A DNA stretch of 64,000 nt from Bartonella sp. M0283 (GTDB taxonomy: Bacteria; Pseudomonadota; Alphaproteobacteria; Rhizobiales; Rhizobiaceae): assembly GCF_016100455.1 (NCBI RefSeq), contig NZ_JACFSK010000001.1, positions 1,488,001 to 1,552,000 on the forward strand. The letters run 5' to 3'. This document shows, piece after piece, positions 1 to 8,334 of the stretch. Each line of letters starts with the position of its first letter. Position 1 is the first letter of the stretch. A program made the position numbers and the translations under genes. The notes beneath the pieces are model-generated. The model was given only the letters and a program-made list of their open reading frames with translations. It was not told the origin of the DNA and did no database searches.

Positions 1-418
1 TTTCTTGAAGAGAAGGTTCTCGTCATCCTGCTTAAAAATAGTCTGACCACACTGTTACCCTTTTGTGTAGCTATGCAACTTACCATCGTCAGTTTGAGGA
101 TAAAGCCCGTTTACCGTTAATTCCTCCATAATTTTACGGTTACGATCACGCTTCGAAAAAACAAATCTCTTCGGAAAAAACTTTGGTCAAGCCACTTTAA
201 AATTTATTCGACTACACGAATTCTTCCGAAATCTATTCGCTAACCGAAATTTTTTGCCGTATCAAACACCGGTTCGGGTGTGCGTGTCAAAGCCGCGAGA
301 GGTCTCAAAAAGACAAGTGAATTATTGCGGAAGGTGCACTTTTCTCTATTAGTAGGTTCAAACGAATAATGTTCAAACTCTTTTCCCAATCCTGAAAAAC
401 TTTGTTATTGAACGGCAT
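1..418. other. Gene-free left edge
   Basis: No convincing gene was found. A 39-codon stop-free stretch reads rightward from base 1 to a TAA at 115-117, but it has no recognisable motif and may be chance. A leftward ATG at 26 has only eight codons inside the window and its purine run abuts the ATG. Rhizobiales often carry rnhB downstream of atpF, so rnhB may lie just outside, but nothing here proves it. Confidence 0.4.
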
Positions 419-446
419 AAAAAAACCACGCTTGAAGCGTGGTTTT
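419..446 (-). terminator. Rho-independent terminator of the atp F0 operon
   Basis: A perfect 11-bp inverted repeat (AAAACCACGCT / AGCGTGGTTTT, three-base loop) is followed on the minus strand by seven T residues. It lies about 35 bases after the atpF stop codon and closes the leftward F0 operon. Confidence 0.9.
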
Positions 447-481
447 CCGTGATCTTTGGTCCCGTTATTCAAGACGGAATT

Positions 482-964
482 TTAATTAAGGTGGGCTTTG
501 ACATCAGCTAGCGAGTCCTTAATAAGACTTGCAGATTTTTTATCGTCAATTTCCTTGACCAGCATTTCTTTTGCCGCAGCGACAGCAATATCAACAACTG
601 ATGCTTTAACGGCGTCGATTGCTTCCGATTCCGCATGAGCAATTTTTTGTTCTGCCATCTTGTTACGACGGGCGACATAATCAGCCATTTTCTGGTGAGC
701 GTCTTTTGCAAGCAATTCAGCTTCACGTTTTGCAGCCGCAATGATCTCTTTTGCTTCCTTTTCCGCCTGTTCGCGTTTCGCCTGATAAACAGCCAGAAGT
801 TCCTGGGCTTCTTCACGCGTACGACGTGCCTCATCAAGTTCGCTGCGAATGAGTTCGGCACGTTTGTCCAGAAAACTATTAAGAAGTGCCGGCACTTTGT
901 AATAGACAAGAACGGCAATAAAAAGCAGCAATCCTATCAGCGCCCAGAACGTATCTGTCATCAT
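482..964 (-). CDS. atpF: ATP synthase F0 subunit b
   Basis: Membrane-anchored stator subunit of F1F0 ATP synthase, linking subunit a to F1-delta. The 160-residue protein has one N-terminal membrane helix (about residues 5-22) followed by a long charged heptad-rich helix (about 30-130), the usual b-subunit plan and length. It is the last gene of the F0 cluster. The start is one of two adjacent ATGs placed 9-12 bases after a GGAG that lies in the end of the preceding b' gene, only 6 bases away, so translation is probably coupled. A strong terminator follows. Confidence 0.95.
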   Translation of the reverse strand: MMTDTFWALIGLLLFIAVLVYYKVPALLNSFLDKRAELIRSELDEARRTREEAQELLAVYQAKREQAEKEAKEIIAAAKREAELLAKDAHQKMADYVARRNKMAEQKIAHAESEAIDAVKASVVDIAVAAAKEMLVKEIDDKKSASLIKDSLADVKAHLN

Positions 965-970
965 GACTTT

Positions 971-1543
971 TTACTCCAAACCGCTTACTGCCTTGACCGC
1001 TGCCGTTGCATCCGAAGCGCTGACCTTTTTCCCGATCAGTTCTTCAACAATCTCTGCTGCTGTCGTCTCGGCAATCTTATTAACATTACCCATAGCGTTG
1101 TTTCGGATTTTTTTAATTCTCTCTTCGGATTCTGCCAGCTTTTTATCAAGCTCGGCTTCCGACTTTTTACGTTCTTCATCAACCTTGTTGCGAATTTCAT
1201 CGGCGGAGCTTTGTGCAATTGCAATAGCACGAGAGCGCGCTTCAGAAAGCTCACGTTCATAGGAAGCAATGGCGCTTTCACGCTCCATATTCATACGTTC
1301 CGCTTTATCATGGTCGGAAGCAATTCTATCCCGTCGGATTTCAATTGTACCACCAATACGCGGAACAATGACCCTGGATATGAATATATAAAACAGGCCA
1401 AAACAAATAATGAGCCAGAATATATGCGATTCGTAGTATGAAAAATCAAAAGGCGGAAAAACACGCCCTGCATGTTGTGCAGCTTCGCCCGCATGTTCTA
1501 CTGGCGTTTCGACAGTTTGCGCAAGTGCGCTAGATAGAAACAT
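971..1543 (-). CDS. atpG: ATP synthase F0 subunit b' (second b-type subunit)
   Basis: Second, divergent stator subunit; alphaproteobacteria and phototrophs form a b/b' heterodimer. The 190-residue protein has a short Ala/Glu/His-rich N-terminal tail, one membrane helix at about residues 42-62, then a long coiled-coil of Glu, Lys, Arg and Ala. The tail before the helix is typical of b' and separates it from the adjacent b subunit. It sits between atpE and atpF, 163 bases after atpE (that spacer carries a hairpin). Some annotations call this gene atpF2 or atpF'. Confidence 0.93.
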   Translation of the reverse strand: MFLSSALAQTVETPVEHAGEAAQHAGRVFPPFDFSYYESHIFWLIICFGLFYIFISRVIVPRIGGTIEIRRDRIASDHDKAERMNMERESAIASYERELSEARSRAIAIAQSSADEIRNKVDEERKKSEAELDKKLAESEERIKKIRNNAMGNVNKIAETTAAEIVEELIGKKVSASDATAAVKAVSGLE

Positions 1544-1654
1544 CCCGTTTTACCCTCTCACAAGCTCCAATGCTTTTGAAAAACAAATGGTAACAGCCTT
1601 GCGGCAGCTTAAGGTTTTTCTTTTTTTGCTCTTGGCTCCAGCGAAAGAGCGTGT

Positions 1655-1673
1655 GGCAGGCTTTACGCCTGCC
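1655..1673. other. GC-rich hairpin in the atpE-atpG spacer
   Basis: A 7-bp perfect stem (GGCAGGC / GCCTGCC) with a 5-base loop lies in the 163-base spacer after atpE. There is no immediate T run on the minus strand, so it is more likely an mRNA-stability or attenuating element than a full terminator. Such an element could help give c subunits in excess over b and b'; that role is inference. Confidence 0.55.
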
Positions 1674-1706
1674 TCGCCAAATGCAATAGCCAAAGGCATT
1701 TACTTA

Positions 1707-1937
1707 TCAGACAGCGAAGAGAAGCAGAATAGCAACGAGCAACGAGAAAATGCCCAAAGCTTCTGTAACAGCAAAGCCGAAAACCAAACGTGCAAACTGA
1801 CCATCGGCAGCAGACGGATTGCGAAGAGCACCCGAAAGATAGCTACCAAAAATGTTACCTAGGCCGAGAGCTGTACCTGCCATACCAAAGCAGGCGAGAC
1901 CAGCGCCTATATATTTTGCTGCGAGTGCTAATTCCAT
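1707..1937 (-). CDS. atpE: ATP synthase F0 subunit c
   Basis: Proteolipid that forms the proton-driven c-ring. The 76-residue protein is a hairpin of two membrane helices joined by the polar loop with the conserved Arg39-Asn40-Pro41. The proton-binding carboxylate is Glu59 in the second helix. The Gly-rich first helix (GAGLACFGMAG region) is typical. It lies between atpB and atpG in the F0 operon, with a purine-rich ribosome site (AAGGAGA) just before the ATG. Confidence 0.97.
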   Translation of the reverse strand: MELALAAKYIGAGLACFGMAGTALGLGNIFGSYLSGALRNPSAADGQFARLVFGFAVTEALGIFSLLVAILLLFAV

Positions 1938-1994
1938 ATCATTCTCCTTTGAAGCAAAATCGCATTTAAAAGCGGTGGAAGCCCACCAGTTTCA

Positions 1995-2753
1995 TCAATG
2001 TCCGGGATGCACCGCATCAGCAAGGTACATACAGGTTAGAATAGTAAAAACATAGGCTTGAAGAAAAGCCACAAGAACCTCAAGTGCAGTGACTGCAACA
2101 GTCATTATCAGAGGCAGGATCGAGCCACCGATGCCGGCCGCCCCCAAGCCTATCATAGAGACAACAAAACCGGCAAACACTTTCAGTGTAATGTGTCCTG
2201 CCAACATGTTGGCAAAAAGACGAACGGAGAGGCTAATTGGACGAGACAGAAACGATATAACTTCGATTATTGTCACCAGTGGCAAGATGATAACCGGCAC
2301 ACCGGACGGAACAAACAATCTCAAAAATCCGAACCCGTTCTTGATAAAACCGTAAATAACCACGGTGAAAATGACCAGCATTGCAAGAGCAAATGTAATG
2401 GCGATCTGCGATGTAACGGTATAGAAATAAGGGAAAAGACCTAAAAAGTTGGCTACAAGCACAAATATGAATATCGAAAACACAAGCGGGAAAAACCGCA
2501 TTCCTTGTGCCCCCGCCGAACCGCGCAACATATTGGCAACAAATTCATAGGTAATTTCCGAGATTGATTGCATCCGGGTCGGGACAATTCCACGACTTGA
2601 TGAAGATGCAAACAGGAACATTGAGGAGAAAACCACTGTTATTGCCATAAAGAGCGAAACATTGGTGAATGATAAATCCATATTTCCGAAAGAAATATTG
2701 ATCAGCTTAGACATCTGAAACTGATGAATAGGATCTGGACCGCTCGCTGACAC
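1995..2753 (-). CDS. atpB: ATP synthase F0 subunit a
   Basis: Proton-channel stator subunit working against the c-ring. The 252-residue protein has about five to six membrane helices. The essential Arg of helix 4 is visible as Arg178 in the motif [14 protein letters not shown], and the C-terminal helix carries the conserved [12 protein letters not shown] pattern. Length and motifs are normal for alphaproteobacteria. It starts 11 bases after atpI ends and precedes atpE. Confidence 0.97.
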   Translation of the reverse strand: MSASGPDPIHQFQMSKLINISFGNMDLSFTNVSLFMAITVVFSSMFLFASSSSRGIVPTRMQSISEITYEFVANMLRGSAGAQGMRFFPLVFSIFIFVLVANFLGLFPYFYTVTSQIAITFALAMLVIFTVVIYGFIKNGFGFLRLFVPSGVPVIILPLVTIIEVISFLSRPISLSVRLFANMLAGHITLKVFAGFVVSMIGLGAAGIGGSILPLIMTVAVTALEVLVAFLQAYVFTILTCMYLADAVHPGH

Positions 2754-2764
2754 CTTAACCTCTT

Positions 2765-3184
2765 TTACTCGGGCTTATTAGGCCCATCATCTTGGCGCGA
2801 TGCGCCGTTTTTGCCAATTTGACTGGGAGCCACAGCCCCCACCGACCGTAATATGTTCAATACTCCGGCAGAAAATCCAAGGAAAAGAAAAATAATCAAT
2901 CCCCACGGCGATGTTCCTGCCAATTGATCAACTCCTAACCCTAGTATAACACCAACCACAACACCAGCCAAAAATTCACTGGATAGTCTGATTGCTTGCG
3001 CCATCCCCTTTGGCGGCCCAGATTCCTCCTCTTCCTGATCCGGTTTTTTGGTCGAGCTATAACGCGCCAATTTTTCTTGCAGATTTCGCCTGCGTATTTC
3101 CAGATCCGAAGGTTCAGGACTGTCCCCCTGCCCCGGTATTCGAGTACCTCTCTCAGGCTTATCAGGTTTATCACCTTTCGCCAT
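2765..3184 (-). CDS. atpI: AtpI/AtpZ-type F0F1 assembly protein
   Basis: Small membrane protein first in the F0 operon. The family helps c-ring assembly or Mg2+/Ca2+ supply. The 139-residue protein has an unusually long hydrophilic N-terminus (residues 1-65, rich in Pro, Glu, Lys, Arg), then two membrane helices at about 67-85 and 92-112 with the Gly-rich [13 protein letters not shown] pattern of AtpI/AtpZ, then a polar tail. ATG at 3184; the operon promoter must lie in the bases just to the right. Confidence 0.85.
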   Translation of the reverse strand: MAKGDKPDKPERGTRIPGQGDSPEPSDLEIRRRNLQEKLARYSSTKKPDQEEEESGPPKGMAQAIRLSSEFLAGVVVGVILGLGVDQLAGTSPWGLIIFLFLGFSAGVLNILRSVGAVAPSQIGKNGASRQDDGPNKPE

Positions 3185-3223
3185 ATTTGGCCCCTTAATC
3201 CCAAATGCAAAGTAAAGGTCTGA

Positions 3224-3260
3224 CCTCTAGAGTTTGGGCGCAACATATTGTTACTAGAGG
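3224..3260. repeat. Nested inverted repeats upstream of the atp F0 operon
   Basis: CCTCTAG (3224-3230) and CTAGAGG (3254-3260) form a perfect 7-bp inverted repeat around a smaller dyad, AACA-TAT-TGTT (3242-3252). The 14-mer CGCAACATATTGTT at 3239-3252 recurs exactly at 3368-3381. The position, 40-200 bases upstream of atpI, suits an operator or a structured 5' leader; the binding factor is unknown. Confidence 0.5.
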
Positions 3261-3419
3261 CATTCGTCAAGCGGCCATTCCCCTAGATCAAAAGGAATTT
3301 TCTTTAAATGGGAAAGTAAAGGCTTCCATTAACTTCATTTTGTTGGCAAAAAAATCGGAAATGCATTCGCAACATATTGTTTTTCAATGTTTTTTCATGG
3401 TGAAAGAATAAATCTAATA

Positions 3420-4742
3420 TCAAATCCAGCCGCCATAGCGGGTGCGATAAAAAATATGCAAGCCTATTTTGTCCACTTTTATCATTGTGCGTGCCCAGCG
3501 GGGGCGAACATAGACGGCATGGTAGTGTGTAGCCGAACCGACTTCGGGGAACCATATCTGACCAGCCGAAACAGCCCGTGCAACTTGTTCGGCAACAGTC
3601 CATTGCGCCATTTCGGTTACTTTGTGTTTGCGGCCATCACAAGCAAATGAAAACTGGCAATGATTGATCCAGTTGGTGTTCTGGTAAACGACACCACAAA
3701 TCGTATTCGGATAGGCCGGATTTCTCACTCTGTTCAAAACAACCTGAGCCACAGCCGCTTGTCCCTTTATTGATTCTCCGCGGGACTCGAAATAAACGGC
3801 TTCTGCCAGACATTTCTGCTCTTTTGCCGAAAAAGCCTCAGGCGGCAAAGGTGTGGCGGCCCAGGCATGATCATTACGCCCGATCGGAGGAATAAAACGA
3901 CCGTTACGGTCGATCTGGGAATGTTTTTCCGTTAGCACGCTATCGAATGCACTGGTATCAACCTTCGCATTGGCAGGAGCATAGGCAAGAGCCATCACGT
4001 CAGGATTGTCATTGGTAACGAGGTTTTTAAGAATCTTCGGAACGGGAAGTTTCGCGACCGGTTTTTTTTGCGGAATGACGAGAGCTATTTTTACCCCTGA
4101 TTTTTGATCGGCTTTATCTTTCTTCTCGATATCATTTTGTGGCGCTTTATTTTCAGAAGCTGTTCCTTGTGCCATCTCGAATGAACCGACTTGTTGGAAA
4201 CTTTCCGAAAACGGCGTAATTTTCCCGCTAGTCATAAACCATTCCGGGTCACTATAGGATATATCGTAACTTTCTTCCTCTGCATCTTCCAGAGCTTTGC
4301 TCTTTTCTTGCTTAGCATCAAGATTGGAAGCATAATTATCGGAAGCGAGGTCAATTTTTTTCTGGCTAAATGAATGTGAGCGGACATTTCCGCTTAATTC
4401 CATATTGGACGCCGTCATTGGATCAATGAGCGAAGAGGCATTGGTCGATTTATTTCTCGAATCATGTGCCAAAAACGATTTTTGAGATGAAAAGCCCCCA
4501 TCCATATCAAGCTTGTACATGGATGATAGAGCAAAAACCGAAAGGCTTGCTCCAAGAAAAAGCGGCAAAACACGGAATTTCCGTTTTTCTTGCTTCAGAA
4601 CGACTGGCGCTTCGTAGAAACGCCCCTCTGGCGTGTAATAAGAGGATGCGGTGCGAAGCACATCACTGCGCTTTCCTTTGTTACCATGACGGCGCAAAGA
4701 CGGTATGAAAGATACTTCAAACACCACATCACTCCAACGCAA
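3420..4742 (-). CDS. SleB-family cell wall hydrolase (Hydrolase_2)
   Basis: Predicted peptidoglycan hydrolase. The last 130 residues match the SleB/Hydrolase_2 domain: a conserved start CLAEAVYFESRGES at about residues 310-323 (with the catalytic-type Glu), then QAAVAQVVLNRV and a C-terminal aromatic/Tyr-rich end. Residues about 62-78 form a single membrane segment after a basic cytoplasmic N-terminus; the 230 residues between are low-complexity Ser/Lys/Asp linker, so the enzyme is anchored in the inner membrane and faces the periplasm. The 440-residue length is long for the domain because of this linker. The gene stands alone, with 240 AT-rich bases upstream. Confidence 0.85.
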   Translation of the reverse strand: MRWSDVVFEVSFIPSLRRHGNKGKRSDVLRTASSYYTPEGRFYEAPVVLKQEKRKFRVLPLFLGASLSVFALSSMYKLDMDGGFSSQKSFLAHDSRNKSTNASSLIDPMTASNMELSGNVRSHSFSQKKIDLASDNYASNLDAKQEKSKALEDAEEESYDISYSDPEWFMTSGKITPFSESFQQVGSFEMAQGTASENKAPQNDIEKKDKADQKSGVKIALVIPQKKPVAKLPVPKILKNLVTNDNPDVMALAYAPANAKVDTSAFDSVLTEKHSQIDRNGRFIPPIGRNDHAWAATPLPPEAFSAKEQKCLAEAVYFESRGESIKGQAAVAQVVLNRVRNPAYPNTICGVVYQNTNWINHCQFSFACDGRKHKVTEMAQWTVAEQVARAVSAGQIWFPEVGSATHYHAVYVRPRWARTMIKVDKIGLHIFYRTRYGGWI

Positions 4743-4983
4743 ATACGCTTACGCAAAACAAAAAGAAAAACTTGTTTTCTGTGTGAGTGAAGATAGCCTG
4801 ATCAACCTTTATTTATGGTTAACAAAAACCACCTTATTCGTTGATTTTATTGATTAATTTTTCCTTAATTTACTAAAATGGTTAACGACAAAATAGTGCG
4901 TTTATCGGCATTTTTCGAAACCACAAAGCCGATTTGTTAATATTCCTGAATAATGTGCAAACGATATTTTTTTAAAAAACGAC

Positions 4984-6411
4984 TCAGCGTTTTTTAGCTC
5001 GTCCGGCAAACGGATTGTCAGAGGTGGTCATTGTCAGCCTTATCGGTACGCCCGGCATGTCAAAAGAATCACGCAAGCCGTTTACAAGATAGCGCAGATA
5101 GGACTGAGGCATAGCCTCAGGTCGAGAACACGAAATAACAAACACAGGTGGGCGAGTTTTAATCTGTGTAATATATTTCACCTTCAAACGTCGCCCGGAA
5201 ACTGCCGGCGCCGGATGATAGGCTGTTATTTCTGCTAGCCACCTGTTGAGCTTACCGGTTGATATACGGCGATTCCAGATACGGTGAACCAGCTCGACGT
5301 TTTCCATGAGGCGGGCTATTCCCTCACCTCTTTCGCCGGATACAGGAACAGCCCTCAAACCCCGCACTTGCGGTAAAAGCCGCGCACATTCCTCGTGTAA
5401 TCGGGCTAGCGTCTCCTGCCTGTTTTCAATCAAATCCCATTTATTAAAAGCAATGACCGGCGCACGACCCTCGCGAATTACAAGATCGGCTATTTGCAAA
5501 TCCTGTTTTTCAAACGGGATTGTCGCATCAAGGACAATGATAACAACTTCGGCAAAACGGATAGCACGCAATGTTTCGGCTACCGAAAGCTTTTCGAGTT
5601 TTCCCTCGACTTTCGACTTCCTTCGCAAGCCGGCAGTATCATAAAGTTTGATCTCACGATCTTTCCAACGCCAATCGACCGAAATCGAATCACGGGTAAT
5701 TCCTGCTTCGGGACCGGTCAACAAACGGTCTTGACCAAGCATTGTATTGATGAGCGTTGATTTTCCGGCATTCGGTCGGCCGACAATTGCAATACGCAAA
5801 GGTTTTGTCGAATCATAAGCCGGTTCATCCGCTTCAGGGTCGTCAATATCTTCGCCAAAGGTCGTTTTGTCCTGACGAAGCTTTTCGTCTTCAAGAGTTC
5901 GAGCGAAGGCCTTTTCTTTCCCCACCGCTTCAACTATAGCGTCGCGCAAATCCTGAAGGCCGAGCCCATGTTCAGCAGAAATCGGACATGGCTCGCCAAG
6001 GCCGAGAGACCATGCTTCATAAAATCCTGCTGTTGCCTGTTTCGACTCCGCTTTATTGGCAACCAATACAATCGGCTTACCCGACTTGCGAACGAGTGAG
6101 GCAAAATTCAAATCACTGGACGTCATGCCACTTTTTGCATCAAGTACAAAAAGAATAAGATCCGCTTCATCAATGGCCGCTTTGGTCTGGGCACGCATAC
6201 GCCCTTCCAGTGTATCGCTTTTGGCTTCTTCGAGGCCTGCGGTATCAATGACATCAAATCGTAAATCCATCAGGCGAGCAGCATGGCGCCGTCGATCTCT
6301 CGTCACACCTGGTGTGTCATCAACAAGAGCCAATTTTTGTCCGACGAGACGGTTAAACAGTGTCGATTTGCCTACATTGGGACGACCGACAATTGCAATG
6401 GTCAAACCCAT
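4984..6411 (-). CDS. der: Ribosome-assembly GTPase Der (EngA)
   Basis: Tandem-domain GTPase needed for maturation of the 50S ribosomal subunit. The 475-residue protein has two complete G domains: the first P-loop GRPNVGKST at residues 8-16 and the second GRPNAGKST near 211-219, each with a DTAGL switch and an NKxD-type base-recognition motif, followed by a C-terminal KH-like domain. Between the domains is an acidic linker (about 170-200). Start ATG lies 3 bases after the stop of the TPR gene, so the two are co-transcribed. Confidence 0.97.
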   Translation of the reverse strand: MGLTIAIVGRPNVGKSTLFNRLVGQKLALVDDTPGVTRDRRRHAARLMDLRFDVIDTAGLEEAKSDTLEGRMRAQTKAAIDEADLILFVLDAKSGMTSSDLNFASLVRKSGKPIVLVANKAESKQATAGFYEAWSLGLGEPCPISAEHGLGLQDLRDAIVEAVGKEKAFARTLEDEKLRQDKTTFGEDIDDPEADEPAYDSTKPLRIAIVGRPNAGKSTLINTMLGQDRLLTGPEAGITRDSISVDWRWKDREIKLYDTAGLRRKSKVEGKLEKLSVAETLRAIRFAEVVIIVLDATIPFEKQDLQIADLVIREGRAPVIAFNKWDLIENRQETLARLHEECARLLPQVRGLRAVPVSGERGEGIARLMENVELVHRIWNRRISTGKLNRWLAEITAYHPAPAVSGRRLKVKYITQIKTRPPVFVISCSRPEAMPQSYLRYLVNGLRDSFDMPGVPIRLTMTTSDNPFAGRAKKR

Positions 6412-6414
6412 TTT

Positions 6415-7086
6415 CTATTCCTTGGCTATAGCACCGGAGCTTTGCATAAGTTCAAGCATAAGACGCGAACGTTCTGTGGCTTTGAAACCGTCCATGCCTT
6501 CATCGACGATCTTCTGGAAATAATAACGGGCATCGTCCATTTTTCCGGCTTTGTAAGCTGAAAGCCCGAGAGCTTCACGAGCCATAATGCGTGTTGAATC
6601 AACATCGGTTGCAAGATCTTTCACGCGTTTTTCGACATCTTCGAAAGAACCACTGTCAACAAGAACATAGGCTGCCCGAATCTTGGCAACTTTTTGTAAA
6701 ATTTCCGGAGCATTTTTGTTATCGGCGACCTTGTCAAATTCGGCTACTGCTTTGGTAGCGTCGCCTTGTTTCATGAATATTGCCGCTTTTCTTAAAACCG
6801 CTAAAAAAGGATAATCGCCAAAACCGGATTTCTCAACATCATCAAGTTTTGTCAATGCTTCATCAAAATTACGCTCGTCAGAAAGATCGAAGCTAATGAG
6901 CAGTGTATCCCCGATACGTCCGGCTTTCGACGATTGCCAGTGGTCATAAATTTGATAAATGCCGGTACCGAGCACAAGAATAACAGCTGCCAGAATAAGA
7001 TAAGGGCCATAATTCCCCCACAAGGCTTTCGCCTTCTCCTGACGGATCTCTTCATTCACCTCACGAATAAAACTTTCATTCGACAT
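6415..7086 (-). CDS. YfgM-like TPR protein of the inner membrane
   Basis: The 223-residue protein has a cytoplasmic N-terminus of about 25 residues, one membrane helix (about 29-48) and a periplasmic TPR-like region of Ala/Leu/Asp-rich helical pairs. This is the plan of YfgM, the periplasmic ancillary subunit of the SecYEG translocon. The gene is commonly beside der in proteobacteria, as here (3-base gap), which supports the assignment. Function in trafficking is taken from the family; no catalytic motif is expected. Confidence 0.8.
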   Translation of the reverse strand: MSNESFIREVNEEIRQEKAKALWGNYGPYLILAAVILVLGTGIYQIYDHWQSSKAGRIGDTLLISFDLSDERNFDEALTKLDDVEKSGFGDYPFLAVLRKAAIFMKQGDATKAVAEFDKVADNKNAPEILQKVAKIRAAYVLVDSGSFEDVEKRVKDLATDVDSTRIMAREALGLSAYKAGKMDDARYYFQKIVDEGMDGFKATERSRLMLELMQSSGAIAKE

Positions 7087-7194
7087 TATCTTTTCCTGTC
7101 AAAAACGGCGTTCTAGGGCTTTTAAGCATAATTTAACAAAGATGGTAGTCCTTATCATGAAAAAAGGTCACAATAAGATCATCCCCTTCTTTTT

Positions 7195-8334
7195 TTACAA
7201 CTTTTTATCTTCTTCATCGGTAAGAAGAGCTTCAGCACGTTTACGTTCAGCAATTTGTTCTCTCACGGCGTCAAGAATTTGCTTTTTCCGGTAAGCGGCA
7301 AGACGATTTCTCCTTGTCCTGCTTTTATAGAAACGTGCAAGTGTCGTTTCTACCATTTCAATGTCAATCACGCATTCGCGCCATGTGAGTGACGCTTCGG
7401 CTCTGCCTGAGCGATCTGGAAAAACAAATTCCTGCCCGAGTTGTGCTTCGCCAGCAATAAAATGACAATTTTCGACAATGAGTTTTAGCGCCTCTATCAG
7501 CCATTCGGGTGGCGCTTCCCGCCCTTTGCGTATCGCGTTTACCATGGCCTCACAAAAAAGAAGCGACGAAGCGTAAAGTCTGATGCCTGACTGATCGTAG
7601 CGGGCAGAAAGTGAAACGACTTCGCGTGACGATAATCGTCCGCGCAATGTCCAACGGGCATTCGAGCGCGCTACGTCAATTGCTCCGATTAGCCCGATCA
7701 GTGCCGAATGGGTACGGCTGCAACTCTTCATTGCTTTGATAGCATCCGAAACATCGTTTCTCTCAAGCGCATCGGCTGCGAGTGTGAAATTCAAAGCCAC
7801 TTCTTTAAAAAACCGTTCCACTGCCAAATGCAGGGTTTTCAGTGGATCGGGCGTAAACAGGATTTGGCTGAAAATGAGACCTATCGACGTTCCGACAGCG
7901 ACATCGATCGCGCGGGTCCAGCCGGCAACATCTGCTCCTAACGCAAAAACCATAACTGCCGAAATGCCTGCCTGAATAATAATGGCCGGAACAATGGAAT
8001 AAGCCGATGCAATCGTCATCCCCGCAAATCCCACAATAGCAATACGCACCTCGGTCGGCATGGGAGGAAGGAGCAATGTCAACTCTCCGACTGCCACACC
8101 TGTCAACACGCCGATCAATACATAGATTGCCTGACGCCCATGGCTGGGGACCCCCGGAGCCAAGCAGATAAGCGCCGTCATTGCCGCATAGATCGGGTGT
8201 TCATGGTCAAGAAAATGGACCGAGATAAACCATGCAAGACCGGCAGCAAGGCCAGCACATAGAGCATCCTTCCAGCTCAACCTGACCTGATTGAGTGCTT
8301 GCTTAAACTTGAGCTTAAAACCGATGGTCATCAT
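7195..8334 (-). CDS. FUSC-like / aromatic acid exporter family membrane protein
   Basis: The N-terminal 165 residues hold five to six membrane helices with the motif HPIYAAMTALICL typical of fusaric-acid/aromatic-acid efflux proteins (FUSC superfamily). The C-terminal 200 residues are cytoplasmic, helical and end in a basic Lys/Arg-rich tail. The substrate cannot be read from sequence. I place the start at the ATG at 8334 because it overlaps the stop of the upstream permease (ATGA), a standard coupling; an ATG 18 bases earlier is also possible. Co-transcription with a solute permease suggests a related substrate, but that is inference. Confidence 0.75.
   Translation of the reverse strand: MMTIGFKLKFKQALNQVRLSWKDALCAGLAAGLAWFISVHFLDHEHPIYAAMTALICLAPGVPSHGRQAIYVLIGVLTGVAVGELTLLLPPMPTEVRIAIVGFAGMTIASAYSIVPAIIIQAGISAVMVFALGADVAGWTRAIDVAVGTSIGLIFSQILFTPDPLKTLHLAVERFFKEVALNFTLAADALERNDVSDAIKAMKSCSRTHSALIGLIGAIDVARSNARWTLRGRLSSREVVSLSARYDQSGIRLYASSLLFCEAMVNAIRKGREAPPEWLIEALKLIVENCHFIAGEAQLGQEFVFPDRSGRAEASLTWRECVIDIEMVETTLARFYKSRTRRNRLAAYRKKQILDAVREQIAERKRAEALLTDEEDKKL

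Noticed and set aside
1..117. Open frame from base 1 to a TAA at 115-117
   Set aside because: Only 39 codons, no motif, and the start is outside the window; cannot be told from chance.
635..1441. 268-codon ORF on the plus strand over atpF/atpG
   Set aside because: It is the antisense frame of two well supported ATP synthase genes; its composition (Phe, Cys, Arg) is typical of a shadow frame.
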